A stretch of DNA of 64,000 nt from Corynebacterium pelargi. GTDB taxonomy: Bacteria; Actinomycetota; Actinomycetes; Mycobacteriales; Mycobacteriaceae. Under the pieces are notes generated by a model. The model ran no database searches and was not told the DNA's origin. It saw only the letters and a list, made by a program, of their open reading frames with translations. This document shows, in pieces, positions 35,364 to 43,877 of this stretch. The stretch is from the NCBI RefSeq assembly GCF_014635485.1, contig NZ_BMCX01000002.1, forward strand, positions 82,292-146,291. The letters run 5' to 3'. A program made the translations under genes and the position numbers. How positions within the stretch are numbered: the first letter of the stretch is position 1; the number at the start of each line of letters is the position of its first letter.

Positions 35364-36483
35364 ATACGACACCATCATCCAAGAAGTGCAGCGCCGCCTG
35401 GCGGAAGCGCCCACCGAAGATGACACCGCCCTGGCGAGCTTGGTGCGCGAGGTATCTGGAGGGGTGATCAGCAACGTCGACGTGGTGAATGTGCTTCGCG
35501 CCCTACGCCACGAATCCACCGGCGTTGGCCCCTTAGAGCAGGTCTTGGCCATCCACGGAGTCACCGACGTCCTGGTCCACGGCTGCCACGGGGTGTGGTT
35601 TGATCGCGGCCGAGGCCTTGAAAAATCCCAGGTGCGTTTCAGCGATGACGCCGAAGTGCGCCGCCTTGCAACACGGCTACTAGTAGCCGCAGGCAGAAGG
35701 CTTGACGACGCCCAATGCTTCGCCGACGGGCGAATCCCAAGGGCAGACGGCAGCGCATTAAGGGTGCATGCCGTGCTCAGCCCTCCCGCAGAAACCGGAA
35801 CCTGCCTTTCTCTTCGAGTGTTGCGCCAAGCAGCCACCAGCCTTGAAGCACTCGAAGCCGGTGGCACATTTCAGCCGGGGGTTGCTGAGTGTTTGCGCCA
35901 ACTGATTGCCGTGCGCAAATCCATGCTGATTATCGGTGGCACCGGCAGCGGGAAAACCACCCTCCTTGGTGCCCTACTAGCCCAGGTTGATCCCCGCGAG
36001 CGCATTATCGGCATCGAAGACACAGCCGAGCTTCGCCCTGATCACCCGCACTTCGTTTCACTGGTGAGCAAGACGCATAACACTGAGGGCAAAGGTGAGG
36101 TGCGCATGGAACAGCTCCTACGCCAGGCCCTTCGAATGCGCCCCGATCGCATTGTGCTGGGAGAAATCCGTGGCGCAGAGGTAGTAGACCTGCTTGCCGC
36201 CTTAAACACCGGCCACGATGGTTGCGCAGGCACCGTGCACGCCAACACCGTAGAAGAAGTACCGGCACGCCTGGAGGCACTCGGCGCGCTTGGCGGTTTG
36301 GATCAACACGCGCTGCATTCCCAACTCAGCGCCGCCGCACCGGTGGTGCTTGCCATGAAGCGCACCGCCCACGGCAGAAGCCTGCACCAAATCGGCATCC
36401 TTCGCGGAAACCCCGTGGAAGTAGCCGTGCTCTGGGATGCCCGCCAAGGTGTGAGCTGCCAGGTGGATTGGAGCGCACTATGA
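35356..36483 (+). CDS. tadA: Tad pilus secretion ATPase (TadA/CpaF)
   Basis: The 375-residue protein powers pilus assembly. Walker A GGTGSGKTTLLGAL, the Asp-box IIGIEDTAELRPDHPH, Walker B RPDRIVLGEIRGAEVVDLL and the His-box GHDGCAGTVHAN of type II/IV secretion ATPases are present. It overlaps ssd by 8 nt and tadB by 4 nt. This is the homologue of M. tuberculosis Rv3659c. Confidence 0.94.
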   Translation: MSKYDTIIQEVQRRLAEAPTEDDTALASLVREVSGGVISNVDVVNVLRALRHESTGVGPLEQVLAIHGVTDVLVHGCHGVWFDRGRGLEKSQVRFSDDAEVRRLATRLLVAAGRRLDDAQCFADGRIPRADGSALRVHAVLSPPAETGTCLSLRVLRQAATSLEALEAGGTFQPGVAECLRQLIAVRKSMLIIGGTGSGKTTLLGALLAQVDPRERIIGIEDTAELRPDHPHFVSLVSKTHNTEGKGEVRMEQLLRQALRMRPDRIVLGEIRGAEVVDLLAALNTGHDGCAGTVHANTVEEVPARLEALGALGGLDQHALHSQLSAAAPVVLAMKRTAHGRSLHQIGILRGNPVEVAVLWDARQGVSCQVDWSAL

Positions 36484-37250
36484 GCCTGCTTGGCATCGCA
36501 AGCTTCGCCGGAGCCATCGCCTGCTATGGGCCTTCACCTGCTCGCCGCATAGGAGAGCCAACACCGTTCAACCGCAAAATCCGGGCGATGTTAGGCCTAG
36601 TACTGCTTCTTGCTTTGCTCGTGCTTTTGCGCCACGCGCTCGTTCTGATCACCGTGGGAATCGCCGGTGGTGTGGCCTTTCGAATTTGGCGCGATGCGGC
36701 AGCACTTCGCAAACAACGCCGCGAAGAAGCCACCATCGCCTCGATCGTGCACACCATCAGCACAGAACTTCGTGTTGGTGCAGATCCAGCTACCGCCTTG
36801 GCACATGCCGCCGAACAACACGAGCACGGCATCGCCGCTGCCTTTGCCAGCGCAGCCAGAGCCACCCGCAGTGGCGCCCAACCAGGCGCGCAATTGTATT
36901 CCATGCGCAGCCGCTATCCGGCCTTAGCGCCCATTGCCCGGTACTGGATGATTGCCGAAGAACACGGCGTGGCCCTTGCACCACTGTTAGAGCAATCCCA
37001 CCAGCAACTTCGCGCCCGCATCGAGCGCGCTCGTAGCACCAACGCCGCACTTCAAGGGCCAAAAGCCACCGCGATTATCCTAAGCCTCTTACCCCTCGTG
37101 GGCATGCTGCTTGGCAGCGCCATGGGCGTGCACGTGCCGGCGGTACTGCTTGGCAGCGCCTTAGGCAATCTGCTCTTGCTCATCGGGATTTGCCTGCTAT
37201 GCGCAGGGGCGTGGTGGTCCAACAAGATCATCCAAGGAGCAACCCCATGA
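36480..37250 (+). CDS. tadB: Tad pilus inner-membrane protein TadB
   Basis: The 256-residue protein has N-terminal helices (about 30-65), a cytoplasmic T2SSF domain (STELRVGADPATALAHAAEQ and RYWMIAEEHGVALAPLLEQS) and two C-terminal helices. It overlaps tadA and tadC by 4 nt each. Shorter than many TadB proteins, but all parts are present. Confidence 0.88.
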   Translation: MSLLGIASFAGAIACYGPSPARRIGEPTPFNRKIRAMLGLVLLLALLVLLRHALVLITVGIAGGVAFRIWRDAAALRKQRREEATIASIVHTISTELRVGADPATALAHAAEQHEHGIAAAFASAARATRSGAQPGAQLYSMRSRYPALAPIARYWMIAEEHGVALAPLLEQSHQQLRARIERARSTNAALQGPKATAIILSLLPLVGMLLGSAMGVHVPAVLLGSALGNLLLLIGICLLCAGAWWSNKIIQGATP

Positions 37251-37840
37251 TTGTGCTCGCTGCTTGCCTGAGTGCTGCTGCCCTATGGATCAGCGGCAGC
37301 CACAGTGCTCCAAGGATAGAAAGCTGGCAACAACGGCGGCCAAGAGAACCACCCGCATGGTGGGGCCGCATCAGCAATGCACTGCGTCGAAGCGATATAG
37401 CTCCCGATGTGCTCGCAGCAGAACTTGAGCTATACCTCGCGTGTGTTCGCGCCGGGCTAGTGCCTCAACAAGCAGTAGCAACGGTGGCAGGCTGCGCCAG
37501 CAGTGGCAGCAAGCAGGCGTGGACAAGGACGGCCACCATGTTGGACTTAGGCATCGCAGCGCAACAGGCGTGGGCGCCACTTGCAAGCCTGCAAGGGCTG
37601 GAAGAAGTCACCACCGTTGCCCACGCCTCAGCCCGCACCGGGGCATCAATGGAGCCAGGCTTAAGCAGCATTGCCCAACAGCTTCGCGCAGGCGCCAAAG
37701 CGCACGCCACCGCCACCGCAGAGCGCGCTGGGGTGTTGATTGCACTACCGCTCACGCTGTGTTTTCTTCCCGCATTCTTCACCCTCGGGCTTGCCCCAGT
37801 GCTGCTAGCGCTGGCAAGCGAAATCTTGAACAACCACTAA
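37247..37840 (+). CDS. tadC: Tad pilus inner-membrane protein TadC (T2SSF family)
   Basis: The 197-residue protein has one N-terminal helix, a T2SSF-type domain (ELELYLACVRAGLVPQQAVA and ASARTGASMEPGLSSIAQQL) and a C-terminal helix pair ending in FTLGLAPVLLALA. Its ATG overlaps the tadB stop. It is compact; typical TadC is about 300 residues, so the N-terminal helices are reduced. Confidence 0.87.
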   Translation: MIVLAACLSAAALWISGSHSAPRIESWQQRRPREPPAWWGRISNALRRSDIAPDVLAAELELYLACVRAGLVPQQAVATVAGCASSGSKQAWTRTATMLDLGIAAQQAWAPLASLQGLEEVTTVAHASARTGASMEPGLSSIAQQLRAGAKAHATATAERAGVLIALPLTLCFLPAFFTLGLAPVLLALASEILNNH

Positions 37841-37887
37841 GCACACAGCACTTCCGTTTGTTTTTAATCGAAAGGATCACCCACACC

Positions 37888-38082
37888 ATGAACAACACCA
37901 TCCGCGGCGCACTCCAGCGCTTCTACCGCAATGAACAAGGCATGAGCACCATCGAATACGCCATGGGATCCTTGGCCGCAGCGGCCCTCGCGGCCGCGCT
38001 CTACCTGGTGGTGTCCTCCGGGGCGGTGGTAGATGCCATCGAATCCATCATCACTACGGCCTTGAATAACTCACCGGGCTAA
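37888..38082 (+). CDS. Flp-type pilin (DUF4244)
   Basis: The 64-residue prepilin has a basic leader, the type IV cleavage pattern EQG|MSTIEY with Glu at +5, and one hydrophobic helix (SLAAAALAAALYLVVSSG). It is the main Flp-like pilin of the compact actinobacterial Tad pilus. AAAGGA lies before the ATG. The stop overlaps the next start (TAATG). No prepilin peptidase gene is visible in this window. Confidence 0.9.
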   Translation: MNNTIRGALQRFYRNEQGMSTIEYAMGSLAAAALAAALYLVVSSGAVVDAIESIITTALNNSPG

Positions 38083-38438
38083 TGATGCCCACGGCACAAC
38101 TTTGCCGGAATAACGCCTTGAGCTTGGTGCGCAAGGCGTTATCCGCACGTCGCGGCAGCATCAGCATCGAAGCAGCCATCGCCAGCAGCGCGCTATTGAT
38201 CTTTGCCGCCGGACTCGCCGCGGCATTAGTCACCATCGGGGCCTATATCCAAGCCATCGACATCGCCGGTGCAGCGGCCAGGGCCCACGCCATCGGCCAG
38301 GCCTATCAGCCGCCTCGCGGCAGCGTGAGCGTGCACCAAAGCGAAGGACTGATGGTGGCCGAAGCCAGCGTGCCCGCACCCTTTGGCACGATGCGCGCCG
38401 AGGCACGCTTTGTACCAGAAGGAGCCCCCGGTGAATAA
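38082..38438 (+). CDS. TadE-like minor pilin
   Basis: The 118-residue protein has a basic leader and the cleavage-like pattern RRG|SISIEAAI with Glu at +5, followed by a hydrophobic helix and a soluble part. This fits the TadE family (Rv3655c place). It shares one base with the pilin stop and overlaps the next gene by 8 nt. Confidence 0.85.
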   Translation: MMPTAQLCRNNALSLVRKALSARRGSISIEAAIASSALLIFAAGLAAALVTIGAYIQAIDIAGAAARAHAIGQAYQPPRGSVSVHQSEGLMVAEASVPAPFGTMRAEARFVPEGAPGE

Positions 38439-38760
38439 GCAGCTCAACCTGCGCAATGATCGAGGCTCAGCCACAGTATTGGCCTTAGGCATTGCCATGG
38501 CCTTAAGCCTGATCCTGGGCATTATGTTGGCCATTGCCAATGCACACGTGCAGGCCCACCGCGCGCAGGTGGCAGCCGATATGGGGGCGATTGCCGCAGC
38601 ACAGGCACGTGCCTATGGCCAATGGGCGTGCCCCAAAGCCAAGGAGGTGATCAACGCCAATGGCGCAAGCATGACCTTGTGCATAGAAGAAGACCAGGAC
38701 GTTCGCGTTTCAGCACAAGTAGGAAGGCAGGTAGCGCAGGCCAAAGCCGGACCAATCTAG
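38431..38760 (+). CDS. Tad-associated helicase/secretion-neighbourhood minor pilin (Rv3654c-like)
   Basis: The 109-residue protein starts at a GTG inside the tadE-like gene. After DRG|SATVLALGIAMALSL (no Glu at +5) it has one helix and the segment AHRAQVAADMGAIAAAQARA, typical of the Rv3654c-type pseudopilins ('TadE-like/flp pilus-assembly' N-domain). Two cysteines (WACPKA, TLCIEE) may form a disulphide. Its last codons run into a 15 bp tandem repeat block, so the C-terminus (QAKAGPI) may be altered. Confidence 0.8.
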   Translation: MNKQLNLRNDRGSATVLALGIAMALSLILGIMLAIANAHVQAHRAQVAADMGAIAAAQARAYGQWACPKAKEVINANGASMTLCIEEDQDVRVSAQVGRQVAQAKAGPI

Positions 38761-38822
38761 GCCGGACCAAGCTAGGTCGGATAAAAGCTAAGCAAGACCA
38801 ATCTGGGCCAGACCAAGCTAAG
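38747..38822 (+). repeat. Five imperfect 15-16 bp tandem repeats between the Tad operon and the helicase gene
   Basis: Units CCGGACCAATCTAGG, CCGGACCAAGCTAGG, TCGGATAAAAGCTAAG, CAAGACCAATCTGGG and CCAGACCAAGCTAAG lie head to tail. They cover the stop codons of both convergent genes (38758-38760 and 38818-38820). Confidence 0.8.
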
Positions 38823-41151
38823 CCAGCATGGAACACATCGCCCCAAGCAGACGAATGGCGCCGGCTTTGTTCAAAGGCTGATTGCCATTGCCACACTTGG
38901 GTGATTGCACGCAGGAAGGGCAACCATGATCGCAGGCGCAGGATCGAACGGCCTCATAGGTCGCTTCGATCCACTCACGGAAACGCTCATAACCACAATC
39001 GGCAAAACCTGCCCCACCGGGATGGCCGTCGTAAACAAACACGGTGGGCAGGCCAGTGTCTGGGTGCTCGGCGGTGGAAACACCGCCGATATCCCAACGG
39101 TCGCAGGTGGCAATCAGCGGCAGCATGCCAATGGCGGCGTGCTCCGCGGCATGAAGGGTGCCGGGGATATCGTCAATGCCGAGCTCGGCAAGCACCAAAG
39201 GGTCAATGGTGTAGGCCACCGCTTTGGTGATGAGCTGCTGAGGAGGTAAATCCAAGGCCACCATGTCCAAAATGGAGCCGTCTTTGCCTTTGACGGTATA
39301 GCCAACAACCCGGTCGGTGACTTCAACTTCGATATTGCTCAGCCACAATCCAGGTGCGGGGTTGAAGACCTTCTCGCCCACCTCGCGGATTGCAATATCG
39401 GTAGTAGTGCGGGCGTGGGTAGAAAATTCGGGGAATTCCTGGTGCACCAACGCCATGTGTTCGTCGAAAAGCAGCTCATCCACCACATAGGATTCGCCCT
39501 GGTGCAAGTACACAGCCCCTGGGTGTACCTGGCTTAAGGCGGTAGCGGCGTCGATGGTGCCGAGCAAACGTCCGTCACTGTGGTCCACGATGGCAATGCG
39601 TCCTCCACTGCCACGTAGGTGCACCTGGGTGTGAATGTCTGGGGCGCCGGGCTGCGGTATGGTGTACCAACCGCGGGCGCGCCTGCGCATCAAGCCTTGG
39701 GCTGCGAGTGCTTCGGCTACCTCCCTGGCGCCAAAGGCATCAATTTCTTCTTCGGAAAGGGGGAGTTCCTCAGCGGCGCACAGCAGGTGACCATGGAGGA
39801 TATGGGGGTTATGGGGATTAAAAACCGTGGCCTCAATCGGCCTGCCCAATAAAGCCTCTGGGTGGTGTACCAGGTAGGTATCCATCGGTTCATCGCGGGC
39901 CACGAGTACCACGAGGGAGCCTTGGCCGCGTCTGCCGGCGCGACCTGCTTGCTGCCAAAAACTGGCGATCGTACCGGGAAAGCCTGCGGTGAGCACCGCG
40001 TCGAGGCCGCCAATATCGATGCCGAGTTCAAGGGCATTGGTAGAAGCCACGCCGAGAAGCTCGCCGGAATCCAGTTGGCGTTCAAGGCGCCGGCGATCTT
40101 CTGCCAGGTAGCCTGCGCGGTAGGCGGCTATTCTGCGGGCGTCTTCGAGGCGACCCATGCCCGCTAATTCTTCGGCGCTGCGCATCGCTACCACCTCCGC
40201 TGCGCGCCTGGAGCGCACGAAGGTTAAGGTGCGAGCACCTTCGGCAATGAGTGTGGCCATCATCCCCGCGGCTTCGGTGGATGCGGCTCTACGCACGGGG
40301 GCGCCGTGTTCGCCTGTGGCACCTTCAAGAAAACCGGGTTCCCACAGCATCACGGTGCGCGTGCCTCGAGGTGCGGTGTCTTCGGTGACTGCCACGACGT
40401 CCTCGCCAATTAAACGCTTGGCGTGCTCACCAGGTTCGCGCGCAGTAGCGGAGGCAAACACCACGGTGGGGTGGGCGCCGTAGCGACGCGCTAGGCGTAA
40501 GAGGCGACGAAGCACCAGCGACACCCCAGCGCCGAAAACCCCTCGGTAACTGTGGCATTCATCCACGATCACCACCTTGAGGTGGCGAAGAAACCGCGTC
40601 CACCTGCTGTGGTTGGGCAAGATCGCGGTGTGGAGCATATCGGGATTAGAAAACACGAAGCGCGATTGCTCCCGAATGCCTGCTCGTGCCTCGGTTAAGG
40701 TATCGCCGTCATAGGCGCTGGGGTGGACGTGCGAAAGTTCTTCAAGCGAAGCACACAGATTGAGCACTTGGGCAAGCTGATCAGAACCCAGTGCCTTCGT
40801 TGGCGTCAAATACAGTGCCGTGGCCTGGGGGGATGTGCCCAGAATGCTGAGTGCGGGCAGCAGGTAGCCCAGTGATTTTCCAGAAGACGTGCCGGTTGCC
40901 ACCACCACATGCCGGCCATTCCAGGCGTGCTCAGCGGTGGCCACTTGGTGCGTATAGGGCTGCTTGATGCCGCGTTCAATCAGCAGTGCTTTTAGGCCCG
41001 GCAACACCCACTGCGGCCACTCGCCGTATTCGGCTGGGCGCGCAGGGATGGTGGCAAGGTGAGTGCAGGTGGAGTTTGGAAATCGCTTTTCGACGCTCTG
41101 CGCCAGCTCAATGCCGAGCTGAGCTCCCGGTGCGGGGTTGAAATTCTCCAC
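38818..41151 (-). CDS. DEAD/DEAH-box helicase of the MrfA/YprA type with C-terminal Zn domain
   Basis: The 777-residue protein has motif I ATGTSSGKS, motif II VDECHSY, motif III SATAREP, motif V NALELGIDIGG and motif VI QQAGRAGRRG. A C-terminal DUF1998-like domain carries the cysteine cluster CACDHGCPSCVQSPKC, the zinc site of MrfA-type repair helicases (M. tuberculosis Rv3649). In other bacteria MrfA acts in mitomycin-type DNA repair. The GTG at 41151 is chosen because GGAGGA is 9 nt upstream; the open frame extends to 41376. It is convergent with the Tad operon. Confidence 0.9.
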   Translation of the reverse strand: MENFNPAPGAQLGIELAQSVEKRFPNSTCTHLATIPARPAEYGEWPQWVLPGLKALLIERGIKQPYTHQVATAEHAWNGRHVVVATGTSSGKSLGYLLPALSILGTSPQATALYLTPTKALGSDQLAQVLNLCASLEELSHVHPSAYDGDTLTEARAGIREQSRFVFSNPDMLHTAILPNHSRWTRFLRHLKVVIVDECHSYRGVFGAGVSLVLRRLLRLARRYGAHPTVVFASATAREPGEHAKRLIGEDVVAVTEDTAPRGTRTVMLWEPGFLEGATGEHGAPVRRAASTEAAGMMATLIAEGARTLTFVRSRRAAEVVAMRSAEELAGMGRLEDARRIAAYRAGYLAEDRRRLERQLDSGELLGVASTNALELGIDIGGLDAVLTAGFPGTIASFWQQAGRAGRRGQGSLVVLVARDEPMDTYLVHHPEALLGRPIEATVFNPHNPHILHGHLLCAAEELPLSEEEIDAFGAREVAEALAAQGLMRRRARGWYTIPQPGAPDIHTQVHLRGSGGRIAIVDHSDGRLLGTIDAATALSQVHPGAVYLHQGESYVVDELLFDEHMALVHQEFPEFSTHARTTTDIAIREVGEKVFNPAPGLWLSNIEVEVTDRVVGYTVKGKDGSILDMVALDLPPQQLITKAVAYTIDPLVLAELGIDDIPGTLHAAEHAAIGMLPLIATCDRWDIGGVSTAEHPDTGLPTVFVYDGHPGGAGFADCGYERFREWIEATYEAVRSCACDHGCPSCVQSPKCGNGNQPLNKAGAIRLLGAMCSMLA

Positions 41152-41426
41152 GCTTTTGCTTCCTCCAAGAACGTATTGACCAGCGTTTATATGTTTTGGC
41201 TCCGGTGCTTTCTGCTGGGGCGGGGGTAGCACTTGCTCAGCGCAAAAGCTCAAAGCGTGACACACTGGGGTTCGGTCGCCGCATCCAGCAGCAATGTTGG
41301 TGCATTTTTTACTAACGCGATCTGCGGGAATTCTATCCCGTGGTGATGCTCGAAGTGTGGAATGAACGGCTCCCACAACAATTCGGTAATCGCCGAAGGA
41401 TTTTCAAAGAAGTAAGGTTTTACAAC

Positions 41427-41630
41427 ATGGCACAGGGTACTGTGAAGTGGTTCAACGCCGAAAAAGGTTTCGGCTTCATCGCTCCCGAGGACGGCTCCGC
41501 TGACGTCTTCGTTCACTATTCAGAAATTCAGGGCAACGGCTTCCGTACCCTCGAAGAAAACCAACGCGTTGAATTCGAGGTAGGCGAGGGCGCTAAGGGC
41601 CCCCAAGCCCAGCAGGTTCACGCACTCTAA
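41427..41630 (+). CDS. cspA: Cold-shock protein CspA
   Basis: The 67-residue OB-fold RNA chaperone has RNP1 KGFGFIAPE and RNP2 [14 protein letters not shown] lies before the ATG. A long, AT-rich 5' leader (about 41290-41426) is typical of cold-shock mRNAs. It ends with a strong terminator. Confidence 0.95.
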   Translation: MAQGTVKWFNAEKGFGFIAPEDGSADVFVHYSEIQGNGFRTLEENQRVEFEVGEGAKGPQAQQVHAL

Positions 41631-41654
41631 AGCGCAGCGCCTCAGACGTTAAAG

Positions 41655-41689
41655 AAGACGCCAACCCCACAGGGGGTTGGCGTCTTTTT
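41655..41689 (+). terminator. Terminator of cspA
   Basis: A 14 bp stem (AAGACGCCAACCCC / GGGGTTGGCGTCTT) with a 4 nt ACAG loop and a T-run. Confidence 0.9.
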
Positions 41690-41746
41690 CTCGCCCTCAT
41701 GCCGGAGAGGAGATGCCCGCCGTCGCGGACGCTTCTACGGGGACGC

Positions 41747-43135
41747 TTAAGCCAAGATGAGCTGTGCCAACAGGGAACCCACAACGCAGGACGTGAACAC
41801 GCAGATGGCGCCGGGGATGAGGAAGGAGTGGTTAATGACGTACTTGCCAATCTTGGTGGTGCCAGTTGGGTCGAAGCCGATACATGCTAGATCCGAGGGG
41901 TAGGTTGGCAAGATCCAATAGCCATACGCGGCACCATAGAAGCCCACGATCACTGCGGGATCAACGCCGAGGTTGAGTCCCAGTGGGGCAATGGCAACCA
42001 GCGCGGCAGCTTGGGAGTTCACCAACTTCGACACGATGAGCAAGACAATCGCGTACATCCACGGTGCGGAGGCCACCACATCGCCCAGCGATGCCTTGAG
42101 TGCCTCAATATGGGTGGCAAAGAAGGTATCTGCCATCCATGCCACACCAAAGACAGAGAACACCGCGGTCATACCGGCTTTGAACACGGCGGTATTGGCG
42201 ATCTTATTTTTGTCGGTGCCGCAGAAGATCAAGATGATCGCGCCAGCAACCAGCATCACCATCTGGATAACCAGGTTCATCGACAACGCCTTGATCTGCC
42301 CGTCCTCGTTGGGGAAGGAGGGGCGCAAAGATTCGAAGGCGCCAAGCAGCACCACCACGGCAATGGCGCTAAAGAAGATATACATCGAGCGGTAGGCGCC
42401 TTTGGGGAATACCTGGCCAATGAGCGTGGAGGAATTTCCATAGACGGCGGCTTTGAACTCTGGGTCTTTGAGCTTTGCTTGGAACTCAGGATCTTGATCA
42501 AGATCTTTGCCTCGGCGCATCGACCACAGTGCGGCGATCACCACGCCAGTGAGCGAGGCCGGCAGCGCCACGCTCAGGATCTGGGGGATGGAATAGGAGG
42601 CTTCGATCACGCCGGCTTGCTCGGCGAGGATCGATGCTAGCGAGACGGTAGCCACGGAAACGGGGGAGGCGGTAATGCCCATCTGTGCTGCGGTGGAAGA
42701 CACTGCCATGGGGCGCTCGGGGCGGATGCCCTTTTTTAAGGCGATATCTTCAATGATCGGAAACATCGTGTACACCACGTGCCCGGTGCCGCATAACACC
42801 GTGAGTGTCCAGGTGGTCAGCGGAGCCAAGATCGTCACCATGGACGGCTTTTTGCGCAGCATCTTTTCGGCGAACTGCATCATTACGTCCAGGCCACCTG
42901 CTTGTTGCAGTGTTGCGGCACAGCCGATGACGGCGATGATGGTGAGCATCACCGAGATCGGTGGTTCGCCGGGGGCGAGCCCGAAGATAAAGACCAAGGC
43001 CATCAGGCCGAAGCCGGAAATGAGGCCGAGGCCGAGGCCTCCGTAGCGGGTGCCTAGAAGAAGGCAGAAGAGGATCACCAAGATCTGGAGGAGGATGGCA
43101 ACCCCAGATGTTGGATCAAGGATCCCAGAGAGCAT
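41747..43135 (-). CDS. Anaerobic C4-dicarboxylate transporter (DcuA/DcuB family)
   Basis: The 462-residue polytopic protein has the Dcu-type segments CGTGHVVYTMFPIIEDIAL, RPERPMAVSSTAAQMGITAS and WILPTYPSDLACIGFDPTGT. Such carriers exchange fumarate, malate, aspartate and succinate, mainly without oxygen. The ATG at 43135 follows GCAGG; a TTG at 43156 is also in frame. A GlxR-like site at 43312-43327 suggests cAMP control. Monocistronic. Confidence 0.92.
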   Translation of the reverse strand: MLSGILDPTSGVAILLQILVILFCLLLGTRYGGLGLGLISGFGLMALVFIFGLAPGEPPISVMLTIIAVIGCAATLQQAGGLDVMMQFAEKMLRKKPSMVTILAPLTTWTLTVLCGTGHVVYTMFPIIEDIALKKGIRPERPMAVSSTAAQMGITASPVSVATVSLASILAEQAGVIEASYSIPQILSVALPASLTGVVIAALWSMRRGKDLDQDPEFQAKLKDPEFKAAVYGNSSTLIGQVFPKGAYRSMYIFFSAIAVVVLLGAFESLRPSFPNEDGQIKALSMNLVIQMVMLVAGAIILIFCGTDKNKIANTAVFKAGMTAVFSVFGVAWMADTFFATHIEALKASLGDVVASAPWMYAIVLLIVSKLVNSQAAALVAIAPLGLNLGVDPAVIVGFYGAAYGYWILPTYPSDLACIGFDPTGTTKIGKYVINHSFLIPGAICVFTSCVVGSLLAQLILA

Positions 43136-43311
43136 AGATAGACCTGCAATTCTCAAATACGTGATTTCACTTGGGACATTGCAGGCTGCTCAATAATCAA
43201 ACCCAATGCTTTGCGTTGAAAGCACATCTCTTCCCGAAGAGCGGCGCTGCAATCAATTGCTTACTTTATTGACAACGATGCTCTATGTCCATCTTCACTT
43301 TCCAAAACCAA

Positions 43312-43327
43312 TGTGAGTATCCACACA
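43312..43327 (-). promoter_or_regulatory. Candidate GlxR binding site upstream of the C4-dicarboxylate transporter
   Basis: TGTGAGTATCCACACA matches 9 of 10 fixed bases of TGTGA-N6-TCACA, about 180 bp before the transporter start. Confidence 0.6.
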
Positions 43328-43774
43328 GTGACAGATGCGCAGCACGCAGTCGCCGCTTCTACAGCCTCAGCGCCCCACAACCCCGCAGCGTCTAGAAGTG
43401 GGCGCGCTTAAAAACCTTCACGCCCAGCCAGCCCCGAACAAGAACAAAGCGCACCGCCTGCATTCCGCCTGCATACGGCCGCAACGCCTCAGCAGCTCCG
43501 CGGGCCTGCGTGAGAGGGCTCAGCCCGCCCTGGCGATGTGTAGAGATGAGCAAACCTGCAGCTCAAGGTGTGTGCAGGGGCTTTCGTGTCGGAGGCCGCC
43601 GCGACGTATCTATGAGGAAACAAAGGCATATGTGCCTTTGGGTGGCGTTGGGAAGGGGCGTGGTTGGATCGTCGAAAAGCTTGGCGTGATCCTTGCGTAT
43701 TTTCCCCCTCGATTGTGCCCTATGGCGCTTTACTGCTTATGCTGCTTGCTTAGACCTTTGTACGCAGGGGCATC

Positions 43775-43788
43775 CCTTATATATAAGG
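43775..43788. repeat. AT-rich perfect palindrome upstream of topA
   Basis: CCTTATATATAAGG is a 14 bp perfect inverted repeat about 90 bp before the topA start; it may be an operator or part of the topA promoter. Confidence 0.5.
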
Positions 43789-43877
43789 AATGAAATTGCG
43801 TGGGCCACCCGGCCTCAAAACGAAGGTGGCTGAAACTAGAAGTTCGCAGTGTTTTTGAATTGAGGTTTTCACCCTTT

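Larger units (their letters stand above)
43136..43877. other. Long intergenic region between the dicarboxylate transporter and topA
   Basis: About 740 bp. It holds the GlxR-like site (43312-43327) and a perfect AT-rich palindrome (43775-43788). The 152-codon plus-strand frame at 43335-43793 has no ribosome site, no family pattern and poor composition, so I do not call it a gene. A non-coding RNA cannot be excluded. Confidence 0.5.

Noticed and set aside
43335..43793. 152-codon frame between the dicarboxylate transporter and topA
   Set aside because: No Shine-Dalgarno or correctly placed -10 box, and the sequence (Arg/Pro/Gln/Ser rich) looks non-coding.
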